From contig USPB01000047.1 in NCBI GenBank assembly GCA_900556405.1, forward strand, positions 1 through 11,338: a stretch of 11,338 nt of DNA, read 5' to 3'. Within the stretch, counting starts at the first letter, position 1. Each line of letters opens with the position of its first letter. Below, piece by piece: positions 1-6,862 of this stretch. The notes below the pieces were generated by a model. The model had not been told where the DNA came from and searched no databases. It saw only the letters and a program-made list of their open reading frames with translations. The translations under genes and the position numbers were made by a program. This DNA is from an uncultured Actinomyces sp. (GTDB taxonomy: Bacteria; Actinomycetota; Actinomycetes; Actinomycetales; Actinomycetaceae).

Positions 1-55
1 CATCAAGGCCACCGAACAGCGGCACCTGGCTGATGAAGTTTCCGTCACCGATCAT
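1..55 (-). CDS. Probable Crp/Fnr-family transcriptional regulator, N-terminal fragment
   Basis: The first 18 codons of a minus-strand gene are present; the rest lies beyond the left edge. The peptide begins MIGDGNFISQVPLFGGLD. Its pattern of a short helix followed by an (A/V)PLF-x-x-L/V step resembles the start of actinobacterial Crp proteins, for example the LARAGIFQGVE stretch I recall from M. tuberculosis Crp (Rv3676). The ATG at 55-53 is well supported because AAGGAG lies at 70-65, 9 nt upstream. An EphE-like hydrolase next door also fits the mycobacterial ephE-crp neighbourhood. Such regulators bind cyclic nucleotides through an N-terminal beta-roll and DNA through a C-terminal winged helix, neither of which is visible here. 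The family call rests on 18 residues and on context, so it is tentative; that a gene starts here is much surer. Confidence 0.5.
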   Translation of the reverse strand, partial: MIGDGNFISQVPLFGGLD

Positions 56-64
56 TGTGCGGAG

Positions 65-70
65 CTCCTT
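65..70 (-). promoter_or_regulatory. Ribosome binding site of the crp-like gene
   Basis: AAGGAG read on the minus strand, 9 nt before the ATG at 55-53. It fixes the start of the fragmentary gene at the left edge. Confidence 0.7.
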
Positions 71-164
71 CCGCTCGTGCCCGATTGCTCGGGCGTTCCG
101 ATTTGGACTGCGCAGTGGTTCCCATACGTAATACCGCTCACGAGGAGGTACCGCGCATCACACC

Positions 165-198
165 ATTATGCCCTATCTATCAGGTGAAACGCGTTTCA
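165..198 (-). promoter_or_regulatory. Candidate promoter and operator upstream of the crp-like gene
   Basis: The 180-bp gap between the hydrolase stop and the crp-like start holds a perfect 14-bp palindrome, TGAAACGCGTTTCA, at 185-198. On the minus strand a CATAAT (170-165) lies 14 nt downstream of it and resembles a -10 box. The palindrome would then cover the region around -35, with a transcript start near 158 and a leader of about 100 nt. No TTGACA-like -35 is evident. The palindrome is not a Crp-type TGTGA-N6-TCACA site; its central CG between A/T arms is closer to LacI-family operators. The T-run expected of a terminator is absent. Confidence 0.4.
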
Positions 199-235
199 TT
201 TCGCGATTTGTGTGAGCTGTCTAATGAAAAATGCG

Positions 236-1141
236 CTATTTAGCGTGTGCTAAAGCGTGTTCTGACAGAGCGTCAGCCACCGCCTGGGGGGCCTCTTCGG
301 GGAGGAAGTGGCCCGCCTCGCGAATGACGATCTGCGTGAGCGGCGCATCCACGAACTGGGCATCCGCCGCGTGATCCAGCGTCGACCAGGCGCCATCATC
401 GCGCCCGACCAGCGAGAGAACGGGCACGCGCAGCGGCTCGGCGAGGATGCGTCGTTCCTCGCGAGAGATCTTGCGCGTGGCGCCGAGGCCACGCAGCGCG
501 GTGTGCGCAGCGAAGGGGCGACGCAGCGCGGCCCGGTACGTTCCTGACTGAGCCACGAGGCCATCCACGTTCCCCGGCGAGGCCCACGCGCGATAGACGG
601 TCGTCACGAGCGACCCGGTCCGCAGTGCACGTTCGCGTCCCGTGGGCAGCGCGAGGCGTCCCTGCAGCACGCGTCCCCCCGCCCACGGCGCCCGGCCGAT
701 GACGGGCTGAACGCCGAGCGGATGAGGGGCCGACAGGACGGCCACCGACCGCAGCTCAAGGGGCGCGAGGGCGCCGATCATCCACGCGATCGTACCCCCG
801 ATACCCATACCAGCCACCGAGAAGGAGGTAATACCGAGGGCACGTACGACGGCGATGACATCGTTCGCCATCTGGGTGAGGTCGTAGTCCCCGCGCGTCA
901 GGTCGGAGGTGCCAAAGCCTCGTAAATCGAGGGCGAACACGCGCGACGTCGACTCGGCGAGCGCGGGCAGAACGTCGCGCCATGCCCACCAGTGCTCGGG
1001 GAAACCGTGGAGAAGAACGAGCGCATGGTCCATGCCCTCGCCCATGTCGGCGACGTGGAATGCGGCGCCGCCAGCGCTCACGTGCCGGTGGGTCCAGGGA
1101 CCCTCGAGCTCGATCGCGCTGGCGGGAATCAAAGTCTTCAC
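236..1141 (-). CDS. EphE-like alpha/beta hydrolase, nucleophile-deficient
   Basis: A 301-aa protein of the alpha/beta-hydrolase fold, closest in pattern to epoxide hydrolases and haloalkane dehalogenases. The oxyanion motif HGFPEHWWAW is at residues 45-54 and DLRGFGTSD at 72-80. The acid residue is likely Asp248/249 in GRDDG, and the catalytic His is His278 in AGHFLPEE. The nucleophile elbow, normally G-x-(S/D)-x-G-G, reads G-M-G-I-G-G at 111-116, so a Gly sits where Asp or Ser should be. The codons GGT ATG GGT ATC GGG GGT are unambiguous. Either it is catalytically dead or it uses different chemistry. The GTG start (1141-1139) overlaps the upstream TGA in GTGA, implying translational coupling. 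AAGGA lies 12 nt upstream. No signal peptide or membrane segment is seen, so it is probably cytoplasmic. Substrate unknown. Confidence 0.85.
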   Translation of the reverse strand: MKTLIPASAIELEGPWTHRHVSAGGAAFHVADMGEGMDHALVLLHGFPEHWWAWRDVLPALAESTSRVFALDLRGFGTSDLTRGDYDLTQMANDVIAVVRALGITSFSVAGMGIGGTIAWMIGALAPLELRSVAVLSAPHPLGVQPVIGRAPWAGGRVLQGRLALPTGRERALRTGSLVTTVYRAWASPGNVDGLVAQSGTYRAALRRPFAAHTALRGLGATRKISREERRILAEPLRVPVLSLVGRDDGAWSTLDHAADAQFVDAPLTQIVIREAGHFLPEEAPQAVADALSEHALAHAK

Positions 1142-3027
1142 TTGCGGGCCGCGTCCTTCGCTGCCTTCTTACGTGCGCGCTTGGAGTAGAAGGCGCCCGC
1201 CGGGTTCGTGGCCTCGATCGAGGTGCGCAGGGCCTCCTCGTCACGGCCGGTGCGGCGCGCCGCGTGCGACACGTACGCCAGGCCCAGGAGCGCCACGCCC
1301 AGCAGGACGAAACGGCCCGAGTAGCCGGAGGCCTGCAGGTGGTGCGACAGGTTCGCCCCCAGGGAGCCCGTGTTGGTCAGCGCGGTCAGCGTGGCCAGCA
1401 CCGACGTGGCCGTGATGCCGGGGGCCATGACCCACGGCAGGCCAACGATCAGCGTCCCCAGGCCCGTCAGCCAGGCGCCCAGCGAGGAGCGGCGCGCCAC
1501 GACAAACAGGATCGCGGCGATGAGGACCGAACCCAGCAGCTCGCCGAGCGCGAGCATCGAGGCGACGCCCGTGTACATCGGCGCGGCGTCGGCCAGCGTC
1601 ATGCGTGCCCCCGCGTCGGCGGCCAGGTACCAGCCGACCGGCGTGAGGATGAGGAACAGCAGGAGTGAGAGCCAGTGCGCGCCCGTGCGCGAGGGCATCT
1701 CCGTGACCTGCGGGGCGGCGGAGAAGAGCTCGTCGTCCAGTCGCCCGGAGTCGGACTTGTCACCGCGTGCGGCGGTCGACGCGATCGCGGCCAGGGTCGC
1801 GGCCTCGGCGTCCTCGTTGCTCTCACTCAGCAGGGAACGGCGGCGCGGGCGCGTCTCCTCGGCGGCGTCCTGGTCCTCGAAAGAGTACGAGGCCTGGGCC
1901 GCCTGGGTGGGCAGCTGGGCCGTCGGCTCGGTGAAGGGGGTGGGATCCGCGGCGGGCTGGTCGAGGTCGGCGGAGGCAGCGTCGGTTTCGTCCGACGAGG
2001 CCGGGGCGGCCTGGCTGGTGGGCGCGAGTGCCGGGATCGATGGGGTCGTCGCCTCGTCGTCTCCGAAGATCATTGATCGGCGCGAGACGAGCGGGTGCTC
2101 GGCGGCGGCACCACCGACGGCCGAGGTGGTTTCCCCGGCCTCGTCCGCGCCCTTGGCCTCGTCTGCGTCCTTCACGTCGTCGGTGGAATCGACAGGGGAA
2201 TCCGTGGCCTCAGCGGGCTCCTGCGCGTCAGCGGGTTCCTCGGCCTTCGTGACCGCGTCATCCAGGTTCAGGCCCAGCGCCGCAGCTGCCTGCGCGGGCG
2301 TCATCACGGGCGTGCGCGTGGGCTCCGGTTCCTCGGGGGTGTCGGTCTCATCGGACGACTCCTCGGTTTCGGGCGTGGCGTCCGCTGACGCCGCGTCGTC
2401 CTGGCCCGAGGCCTCGGCGCCCTCATCCGTCACGTGTGCGGATTCCGCGTCGGCCTGGCCGATCTCAGGCTCCTCGTCGGCGGCGCTGGCAGCGGGCTCC
2501 TCGTCGGCCGACACTTCCTGCTGGTCGGCGGCGTTCTCGGAGGTCTGCGTGGGGGTATCCTGCGCGTGTTCCTCGGAGGAAACCTCATCCGCGGTGTCGC
2601 TACCCTGCGCGCCCTCCGAATCGTTCGCCGTCTCCGCGGGAACGTCGGCGTCGGCGGGCGCCTGCTCGGCGTCGCCTTGCCCGCCATCCGCCACCTGAGG
2701 CGTCTCCTCGGAAGCAGCCTCGGCCTCGTCCGTGGTGGACACGACCGGGAGGTCGCCCTCGGGGGCGGTAACGACGGGCAGCTCGCCCGTGGAAATCTTG
2801 TCCTCGATCGTGGGCTTGAGCGGGGCAGCAGCCGGAACGCGTCCCGTCAGGCCGCCGATTGCGACCGACTCGATTTCGCCCGTGTGGATGGGCTCACTGG
2901 ACTCGCCGATGATCGCCGACGCGTCGGAATCTTCGCCCGGCAGCTCGATCTCCTCGCCGGTGAGCACCACGTTCTCGCGGTCCTCCTCGGCGCGGTCGCG
3001 CTGGACGTTAAACTCGTTCTCGGACAT
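1138..3027 (-). CDS. Acidic, disordered-N-terminus membrane protein (unknown function)
   Basis: I do not recognise a characterised family. The 629-aa product has two parts. Residues 1 to about 447 are low-complexity and rich in Glu, Asp, Ala, Ser and Thr, which predicts a long, strongly acidic disordered region. Residues 448-629 carry four likely membrane spans (about 451-472, 488-512, 518-540, 572-590) and a basic C-terminal tail containing SKRARKKAAKDAARK. With no N-terminal signal sequence, the acidic region is probably cytoplasmic. The start is strongly supported by AAGGAGGA (3038-3031) just before the ATG. It lies 54 bp downstream of the 309-aa membrane protein, and its stop overlaps the hydrolase start, so the three genes look like one operon. 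The gap upstream contains a small inverted repeat, CGGTC-N5-GACCG (3057-3071), with no T-tract. Long ORFs antisense to it are composition artefacts. Confidence 0.8.
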   Translation of the reverse strand: MSENEFNVQRDRAEEDRENVVLTGEEIELPGEDSDASAIIGESSEPIHTGEIESVAIGGLTGRVPAAAPLKPTIEDKISTGELPVVTAPEGDLPVVSTTDEAEAASEETPQVADGGQGDAEQAPADADVPAETANDSEGAQGSDTADEVSSEEHAQDTPTQTSENAADQQEVSADEEPAASAADEEPEIGQADAESAHVTDEGAEASGQDDAASADATPETEESSDETDTPEEPEPTRTPVMTPAQAAAALGLNLDDAVTKAEEPADAQEPAEATDSPVDSTDDVKDADEAKGADEAGETTSAVGGAAAEHPLVSRRSMIFGDDEATTPSIPALAPTSQAAPASSDETDAASADLDQPAADPTPFTEPTAQLPTQAAQASYSFEDQDAAEETRPRRRSLLSESNEDAEAATLAAIASTAARGDKSDSGRLDDELFSAAPQVTEMPSRTGAHWLSLLLFLILTPVGWYLAADAGARMTLADAAPMYTGVASMLALGELLGSVLIAAILFVVARRSSLGAWLTGLGTLIVGLPWVMAPGITATSVLATLTALTNTGSLGANLSHHLQASGYSGRFVLLGVALLGLAYVSHAARRTGRDEEALRTSIEATNPAGAFYSKRARKKAAKDAARK

Positions 3028-3081
3028 GCTTCCTCCTTATATCTGCCCACATATTACGGTCCGTCAGACCGCTTGCGCGCA

Positions 3082-4011
3082 TTAGGCCTCGGCAGGCCCC
3101 TCATTCGTCGATGCGGCCTGCGACGCATCGAGGTTCTTCAGAGCGCGCATCCGCGCCCACAGCACCCCCATCGACGCGCAGCCCGTCGCCATTCCCAGGG
3201 CCGCCAGGGGAGGGCTTGCGAGGGAGAACTTTGTGAGGACCGAGGAACCGGGAACGATCACATTGCCCGTCAGCGACGCCCACACCGGCAACACGACGTA
3301 ACTCGGCAGCACGAGAATCGTCCACGTCGCGATCTGCGTGCCCGTGATCGACCAGCGCGCGCTCACCACCAAGAGGGCGAACGCCAGGCCCGCGCCGAGG
3401 GCGAACAGCGGAGCGAGGGTGTGGCCCTCGAGGATTCCCTTCAGGCCCATCGCCGCGACGTTCGTCGAATCCGAGGGTGCCGCCCCCACCATCAGGACGC
3501 CTGCGGCGACCGCGGCCGGGAGCGCGACCGTCGTGCCGAACGCGTGACGGTGCACGCGCGCGAGAGGCATACGCGTGTCCTTGCCCGCGCGCACCCGCAC
3601 CGACTTGATCGTCAGCGCGCACGCGCCGAGTATGAGGGACAGGCACACCGGGTACATGCACCACAGGACGCCGGCGAACATGTCTTCGCGGCCCACCGAG
3701 GACTTCATGAGCAGCGGCAGGCGCGCCACGCCCAGGAACTGCGCGACCCCCACGGCGAGCGACCACACGAAAGTGACGACCATGCCCGCGCTCGACTCCT
3801 CGCAGTTGAGCGCGATGAGGGCGAGCAGCAGCGACGCGAGCGCCATGCCGATGAGACCCTCCACCGAGGCCAGCGGCTGGCCGACGGCGGCCAGCGCCTG
3901 CACGTCGACCATCGACGAACCCAGGAACACCAGGGCAACCGGCGCGAAAATGAATGCGAACAACCCCGAGCGCAGGCGCGCGGAGAAGTTTCGATGCTGC
4001 AAAAGCGTCAT
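3082..4011 (-). CDS. Polytopic integral membrane protein (unknown function)
   Basis: A 309-aa hydrophobic protein with roughly seven or eight membrane spans: for example residues about 16-35, 49-68, 77-96, 113-135, 163-180, 205-222, 230-250 and 270-290. No catalytic or transporter signature is visible and I cannot assign a family. The ATG at 4011-4009 has no room for a leader because the divergent gene begins at 4029. A TACACT -10 box lies 6 nt upstream on this strand, so the mRNA is probably leaderless. It is the first gene of the apparent minus-strand operon that continues into the acidic membrane protein and the hydrolase. Two adjacent membrane proteins suggest a joint envelope role, which is inference only. 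Confidence 0.75.
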   Translation of the reverse strand: MTLLQHRNFSARLRSGLFAFIFAPVALVFLGSSMVDVQALAAVGQPLASVEGLIGMALASLLLALIALNCEESSAGMVVTFVWSLAVGVAQFLGVARLPLLMKSSVGREDMFAGVLWCMYPVCLSLILGACALTIKSVRVRAGKDTRMPLARVHRHAFGTTVALPAAVAAGVLMVGAAPSDSTNVAAMGLKGILEGHTLAPLFALGAGLAFALLVVSARWSITGTQIATWTILVLPSYVVLPVWASLTGNVIVPGSSVLTKFSLASPPLAALGMATGCASMGVLWARMRALKNLDASQAASTNEGPAEA

Positions 4012-4028
4012 ACCCCTAGTGTAGAGGG
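4012..4028. promoter_or_regulatory. Putative leaderless bidirectional promoter with overlapping -10 elements
   Basis: Only 17 bp separate the divergent start codons (ATG first base 4011, GTG first base 4029). The near-symmetric TAGTGTA at 4017-4023 reads TAGTGT on the plus strand and TACACT on the minus strand. Both fit the TAnnnT -10 pattern, and each ends exactly 6 nt before its start codon, the distance expected if transcription begins on the A of ATG and the G of GTG. The inverted repeat ACCCCT-N7-AGGGGT (4012-4017/4025-4030) encloses them. No convincing -35 box is seen on either side. Confidence 0.6.
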
Positions 4029-4865
4029 GTGAGTATCGAAGCCCTCGTCGACCCCGCGCCCGCCGTGCTGCGGGCGGCCGCCGCCCGTCCCGACGTCGCC
4101 TCCGCTATGAACGAGGCGCACGCCGCGCTCGCCGACCTGCGCTTCAGTGAGGGACTGCGTCGAGGCTGGGAGGAGGCCCGCGCGGAGGCGGCCGTCCGCG
4201 AGGCCGCCGCCCTGTCCATCATCGAGGGCGCCCGCACGAGCGTCGACGACGTGCGCGCCGCGTCCATGGGGGACGAGGGCGGGCCTGCATCCGATCCGGG
4301 GGCAGCCCTCGCGCTGGGGATTTGGCGCTCGCAGTGGAACCTCGCCTCGCGTTTCCCCGCGCTCAACACCCGCTCCCAGGGGGGTGCGCGCGTCGCCCCG
4401 ACACCCCTGCCGGCGCTGATCGCCGGGCTGCATCGGGATGCCTGCTCCGGTCTCGTGGCCTCCGGTCTCGCCCAGGCGAACGCCGTCGCCCTGCCCACGG
4501 ACCCCGCCCTGCTCGCCCCCGCCCTCGCCTACGCGCGCTGCGATGCGCCAGCCCTCGCCGTCGCCGCCGCGCTCACCGCCCACTTCCGTTTCCGGCGCGT
4601 CTTCGCCCCGGCCTCGTCCGTCGTGGGAAGCGGCCTGGCGCGGTGGATCCTCGTCACGCGCGGCGTCGACCCGACCGGCGTGTGCGTGCCGAGCGCCTAC
4701 GACGCGTTGGATCCCGCGCGCGCGGGGCGGGAGCTCGCCGGGTGGGTGAGCGCCGACGAGGCCGGCCTGGCCAGGTGGATCACCCACTACTGCGCGGGGA
4801 TCGTCTACGGGGCCCGGGTGGGGCGCGACGTCGCGCGCCACGTGCAGGCGGGCCGCCTCTCCTAA
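4029..4865 (+). CDS. Rv3662c-like conserved actinobacterial protein, possibly a degenerate Fic fold
   Basis: A 278-aa, Ala-rich, mostly helical, soluble protein. It resembles the conserved actinobacterial family beside the HAD phosphatase of tad loci (Rv3662c in M. tuberculosis), often labelled hypothetical or oxidoreductase. No Rossmann or flavin motif supports the oxidoreductase label. Two segments recall Fic proteins. One is SIIEG at 63-67, like the S-x-IEG of Fic inhibitory helices. The other is the 185-205 stretch (AHFRF, RVFAPAS, VVGSGLAR), which aligns with the Fic H-x-x-F and HPFxDGNGRxxR region. The catalytic His and the GNGR loop are missing, so AMP transfer is not expected. The start is GTG 4029 with no separate Shine-Dalgarno site, consistent with a leaderless transcript from the shared 17-bp promoter. 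It converges on the HAD gene with a 55-bp gap in which I see no clear terminator. Confidence 0.7.
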   Translation: MSIEALVDPAPAVLRAAAARPDVASAMNEAHAALADLRFSEGLRRGWEEARAEAAVREAAALSIIEGARTSVDDVRAASMGDEGGPASDPGAALALGIWRSQWNLASRFPALNTRSQGGARVAPTPLPALIAGLHRDACSGLVASGLAQANAVALPTDPALLAPALAYARCDAPALAVAAALTAHFRFRRVFAPASSVVGSGLARWILVTRGVDPTGVCVPSAYDALDPARAGRELAGWVSADEAGLARWITHYCAGIVYGARVGRDVARHVQAGRLS

Positions 4866-4920
4866 AACTACGCGATCCGCGCAACCATCCGATCTGCGCG
4901 CGTGTCAGCGGCGCAGCCTC

Positions 4921-5691
4921 CTAGCGGCGCAGGAGTGCGCAGGCCGCCGCACCCACGGCGACGCCCGCGATGAAGGGAATCGCGACCTTCGCGGGGGTTG
5001 GGACCTCGCGCGGCAGGACGCGCACCGTGGACGTGAAGGTGAGCGTGGGCCAACCCTCGCGCTGCGCCATGTCGCGCAGGCCGCGGTCCGGGTTAACCGC
5101 GTAGGGGTGGCCGACGAGGCGCAGGAGCGGCGCGTCCGACACCGAATCCGAATACGCCGAGCACTCCGACAGGTCCCAGCCGCGCGCGCGAGCCAGGGCC
5201 TCGCAGGCGTCCGCCTTGCCCTGCGCCTGGTTAAAGTGCGTGATCTCGCCCGTGAAACACCCGTCCTCGTCGACGGCCGCCCGCGAGGCGAGGACCTCAT
5301 CCGCCCCCAGCATGTGGGCGATCGGGCGCACCACCTGCTCGACCGAGGCCGACGCGATGACGACGACGTCGCCCGCACGCTTGTGCGCCTCGATGCGCGC
5401 GAGCGCCTGTGCGTAGCACACGGGCTGGATCGTGCGTTCCAGCGCGTCCTCGACCGTGGCCTCGAGAAATGCGGCGTTCCAGCCGCGTCCCATGCGCCCC
5501 AGCGCCTGCGCCATCTGCTCCATGCGCGACTCGTCAGCTCCCGTGAGCAGGTAGGGCAGCTGCACGAGGACGGAGGTGATCGCGGTGCGGCGGTTCATGA
5601 GCCCGGCCTCGATGAACGGTCCCGACAGCGCCACGTTCGAGGACGTGTCGAGAATCGTCTTATCCAGGTCGAAAAAGGCTGCGCGTACCAT
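4921..5691 (-). CDS. HAD-IB family (SerB-like) phosphatase with C-terminal membrane anchor
   Basis: A 256-aa haloacid-dehalogenase-superfamily hydrolase of subfamily IB (Rv3661-like by context). Motif I is DLDKT (8-12, nucleophile Asp8 and acid Asp10), motif II SAS (Ser114), motif III Lys159 in QGKAD, and motif IV YSDSVSDAPLL (180-190, Asp182 and Asp186). VNPD (199-202) is also typical. All catalytic residues are present, so it should hydrolyse a phosphate ester; the substrate is unknown. Residues about 236-253 form one C-terminal hydrophobic segment ending in RR, probably tethering it to the membrane. I chose ATG 5691 because GGAG lies 7 nt upstream; an in-frame TTG at 5715 would add eight residues and has poorer support. 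It is divergent from the tad operon, and the box array lies between them. Confidence 0.88.
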   Translation of the reverse strand: MVRAAFFDLDKTILDTSSNVALSGPFIEAGLMNRRTAITSVLVQLPYLLTGADESRMEQMAQALGRMGRGWNAAFLEATVEDALERTIQPVCYAQALARIEAHKRAGDVVVIASASVEQVVRPIAHMLGADEVLASRAAVDEDGCFTGEITHFNQAQGKADACEALARARGWDLSECSAYSDSVSDAPLLRLVGHPYAVNPDRGLRDMAQREGWPTLTFTSTVRVLPREVPTPAKVAIPFIAGVAVGAAACALLRR

Positions 5692-5712
5692 GCGTCTACT
5701 CCAGCGTTGGCT

Positions 5713-5784
5713 CAATCCACAGGGTCCTCCGTCGGGCCCCTTCTATGCACAGGGTGGCATTTCGGGTCTGCGTTGTCCACAGGG
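5713..5784 (+). repeat. Three DnaA-box-like elements at exact 30-bp spacing (HAD/ssd divergent region)
   Basis: Nine-mers CAATCCACA (5713-5721), CTATGCACA (5743-5751) and TTGTCCACA (5773-5781), each followed by GGG, recur at 30-bp intervals in the same orientation. They match TTATCCACA at 7, 7 and 8 of 9 positions; TTGTCCACA is a form accepted by high-GC actinobacterial DnaA. The array fills the intergenic region between the HAD gene start and ssd. The same motif with the same spacing recurs before flp. Confidence 0.7.
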
Positions 5785-5833
5785 GCACGCGCGCGGGTGG
5801 ACGGGAGGGGTCTCTCAGGCGCAGCGTAGCTGC

Positions 5834-6862
5834 ATGGACATGCATGATGAGACGCACGATGCGAAGAATCGGGGGCCCGTCGCCCTCGTCGGCCTCGCCC
5901 CGCCCGACCTGGAGTGCGCCCGCGATGCGGTGGAACTCGCCGGGGCGCGGGTGTGCTCGAACCCGGCCCGCGCGCTGCTGGTCCTCGCATCGCCAGGCGC
6001 GCCAGTGCCCGTCGGCGTGCCCTGCGTGCGCGTCGGGGGAGAGGGACAGGTGAGTCTGCCCGGGGACACGGCCCTCCTCGTCTCCCTCATTGCCGAGGCC
6101 TGCCACCGGTGGGCGATGCCCGGCGCGGTGTGGGTGGTCGCCGGGATCTGCGGCGGGGTGGGCACGACGAGCGTCGTGCGGCTGCTGGCCGGGGAGCGCG
6201 GGTGTCGGCGCGGTGTTCGAGGGCGGTGGTGGCGTGGGGCGAGGCATCGTGAACGCGGGCGGGATCGGGGAGTGGTCGTCGTTGACGCCTCCGGGTCTGT
6301 GCCCGGGTTTGCTCGCGCCCCCGAGTGCGACGTCCCCGGCGTGCGGTGGGCGGACCTCGACCCGGGGGAGGACTGCTATCTGCCGTCGCTGCGCGATCAC
6401 CTGCCCACCCTGAGCGGAGTGCTGGCCCTCGTCGGGGACGCGCGCGGCGGTGCCAGCGCGGACGACCCGCGCGTCGCCGCCGCCTGCCGGTCCCTGCACG
6501 CTCCCCTCATCGTGGACGCGGGACGCTGGGATGACCGGGCTGCGCGCTGCGCGTCCGCCGTTCACGCGAACGCTCTCGTCCTCGTGACGCGCCCAGACCT
6601 GGAGGGTGCCGCGGCGATGGCCGCGAGCCTCGCCTGTCATCCTCCGCCGTGCCCCGCGATCACGCTTGTGTCCACTGGTCGCAGGGGGCGCAGCCCGGGG
6701 CTGTCCGCGTGTGCGCCGCGCCCGATCCTGCGCGCGCCGACGCGACCGGGCCGGGATCTGCGTGCTCTCCGCCGTGCCCTCGCCTCCCTCGAGCCGACGC
6801 CCCTGCGTGGGTGTTCCCTCGCCCGCGACGAGACTGCGCGCCTGGAGGTGGCCCGTGCGTAG
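5834..6862 (+). CDS. ssd: CpaE/TadZ-like protein of the Tad locus (Ssd, Rv3660c-like)
   Basis: A 342-aa protein of the MinD/ParA-like family that heads actinobacterial tad operons and is thought to position or regulate the pilus machine. An N-terminal receiver-like half (about 1-90) precedes a deviant P-loop, CGGVGTTS (106-113), which lacks the signature Lys as is usual in this family. VVVVDASG (147-154), GVRWADLDPGED (169-180) and LIVDAG (225-230) follow. Residues 121-146 are strikingly Arg-rich with poor codon usage and look out of frame (see findings). ATG 5834 was chosen because no earlier in-frame start lies outside the promoter repeats; ATG 5840 is an alternative, and no well-placed Shine-Dalgarno is seen for either. 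It overlaps tadA by 8 bp. Membership is confident, the exact function less so. Confidence 0.82.
   Translation: MDMHDETHDAKNRGPVALVGLAPPDLECARDAVELAGARVCSNPARALLVLASPGAPVPVGVPCVRVGGEGQVSLPGDTALLVSLIAEACHRWAMPGAVWVVAGICGGVGTTSVVRLLAGERGCRRGVRGRWWRGARHRERGRDRGVVVVDASGSVPGFARAPECDVPGVRWADLDPGEDCYLPSLRDHLPTLSGVLALVGDARGGASADDPRVAAACRSLHAPLIVDAGRWDDRAARCASAVHANALVLVTRPDLEGAAAMAASLACHPPPCPAITLVSTGRRGRSPGLSACAPRPILRAPTRPGRDLRALRRALASLEPTPLRGCSLARDETARLEVARA

Noticed and set aside
55..243. A 62-codon plus-strand open frame at the left edge
   Set aside because: It overlaps the crp-like promoter and ribosome site on the other strand, lacks its own Shine-Dalgarno site and resembles nothing known.
3057..3071. 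CGGTC-N5-GACCG as a terminator between the two membrane genes
   Set aside because: The stem is only 5 bp with no T-tract, and gene spacing suggests co-transcription.
2434..4032. A 532-codon plus-strand open frame antisense to the two membrane proteins
   Set aside because: It is rich in Arg, Gly and His with no recognisable domain, runs across the intergenic gap, and its opposite strand carries well-supported genes with ribosome sites. It is a shadow of high GC content. The same applies to other long antisense frames here.
5691..5715. Upstream TTG start (5715) for the HAD phosphatase
   Set aside because: It would add MSQRWSRR before the family-typical start MVRAAFFDLDKT and removes the well-spaced GGAG ribosome site of ATG 5691.
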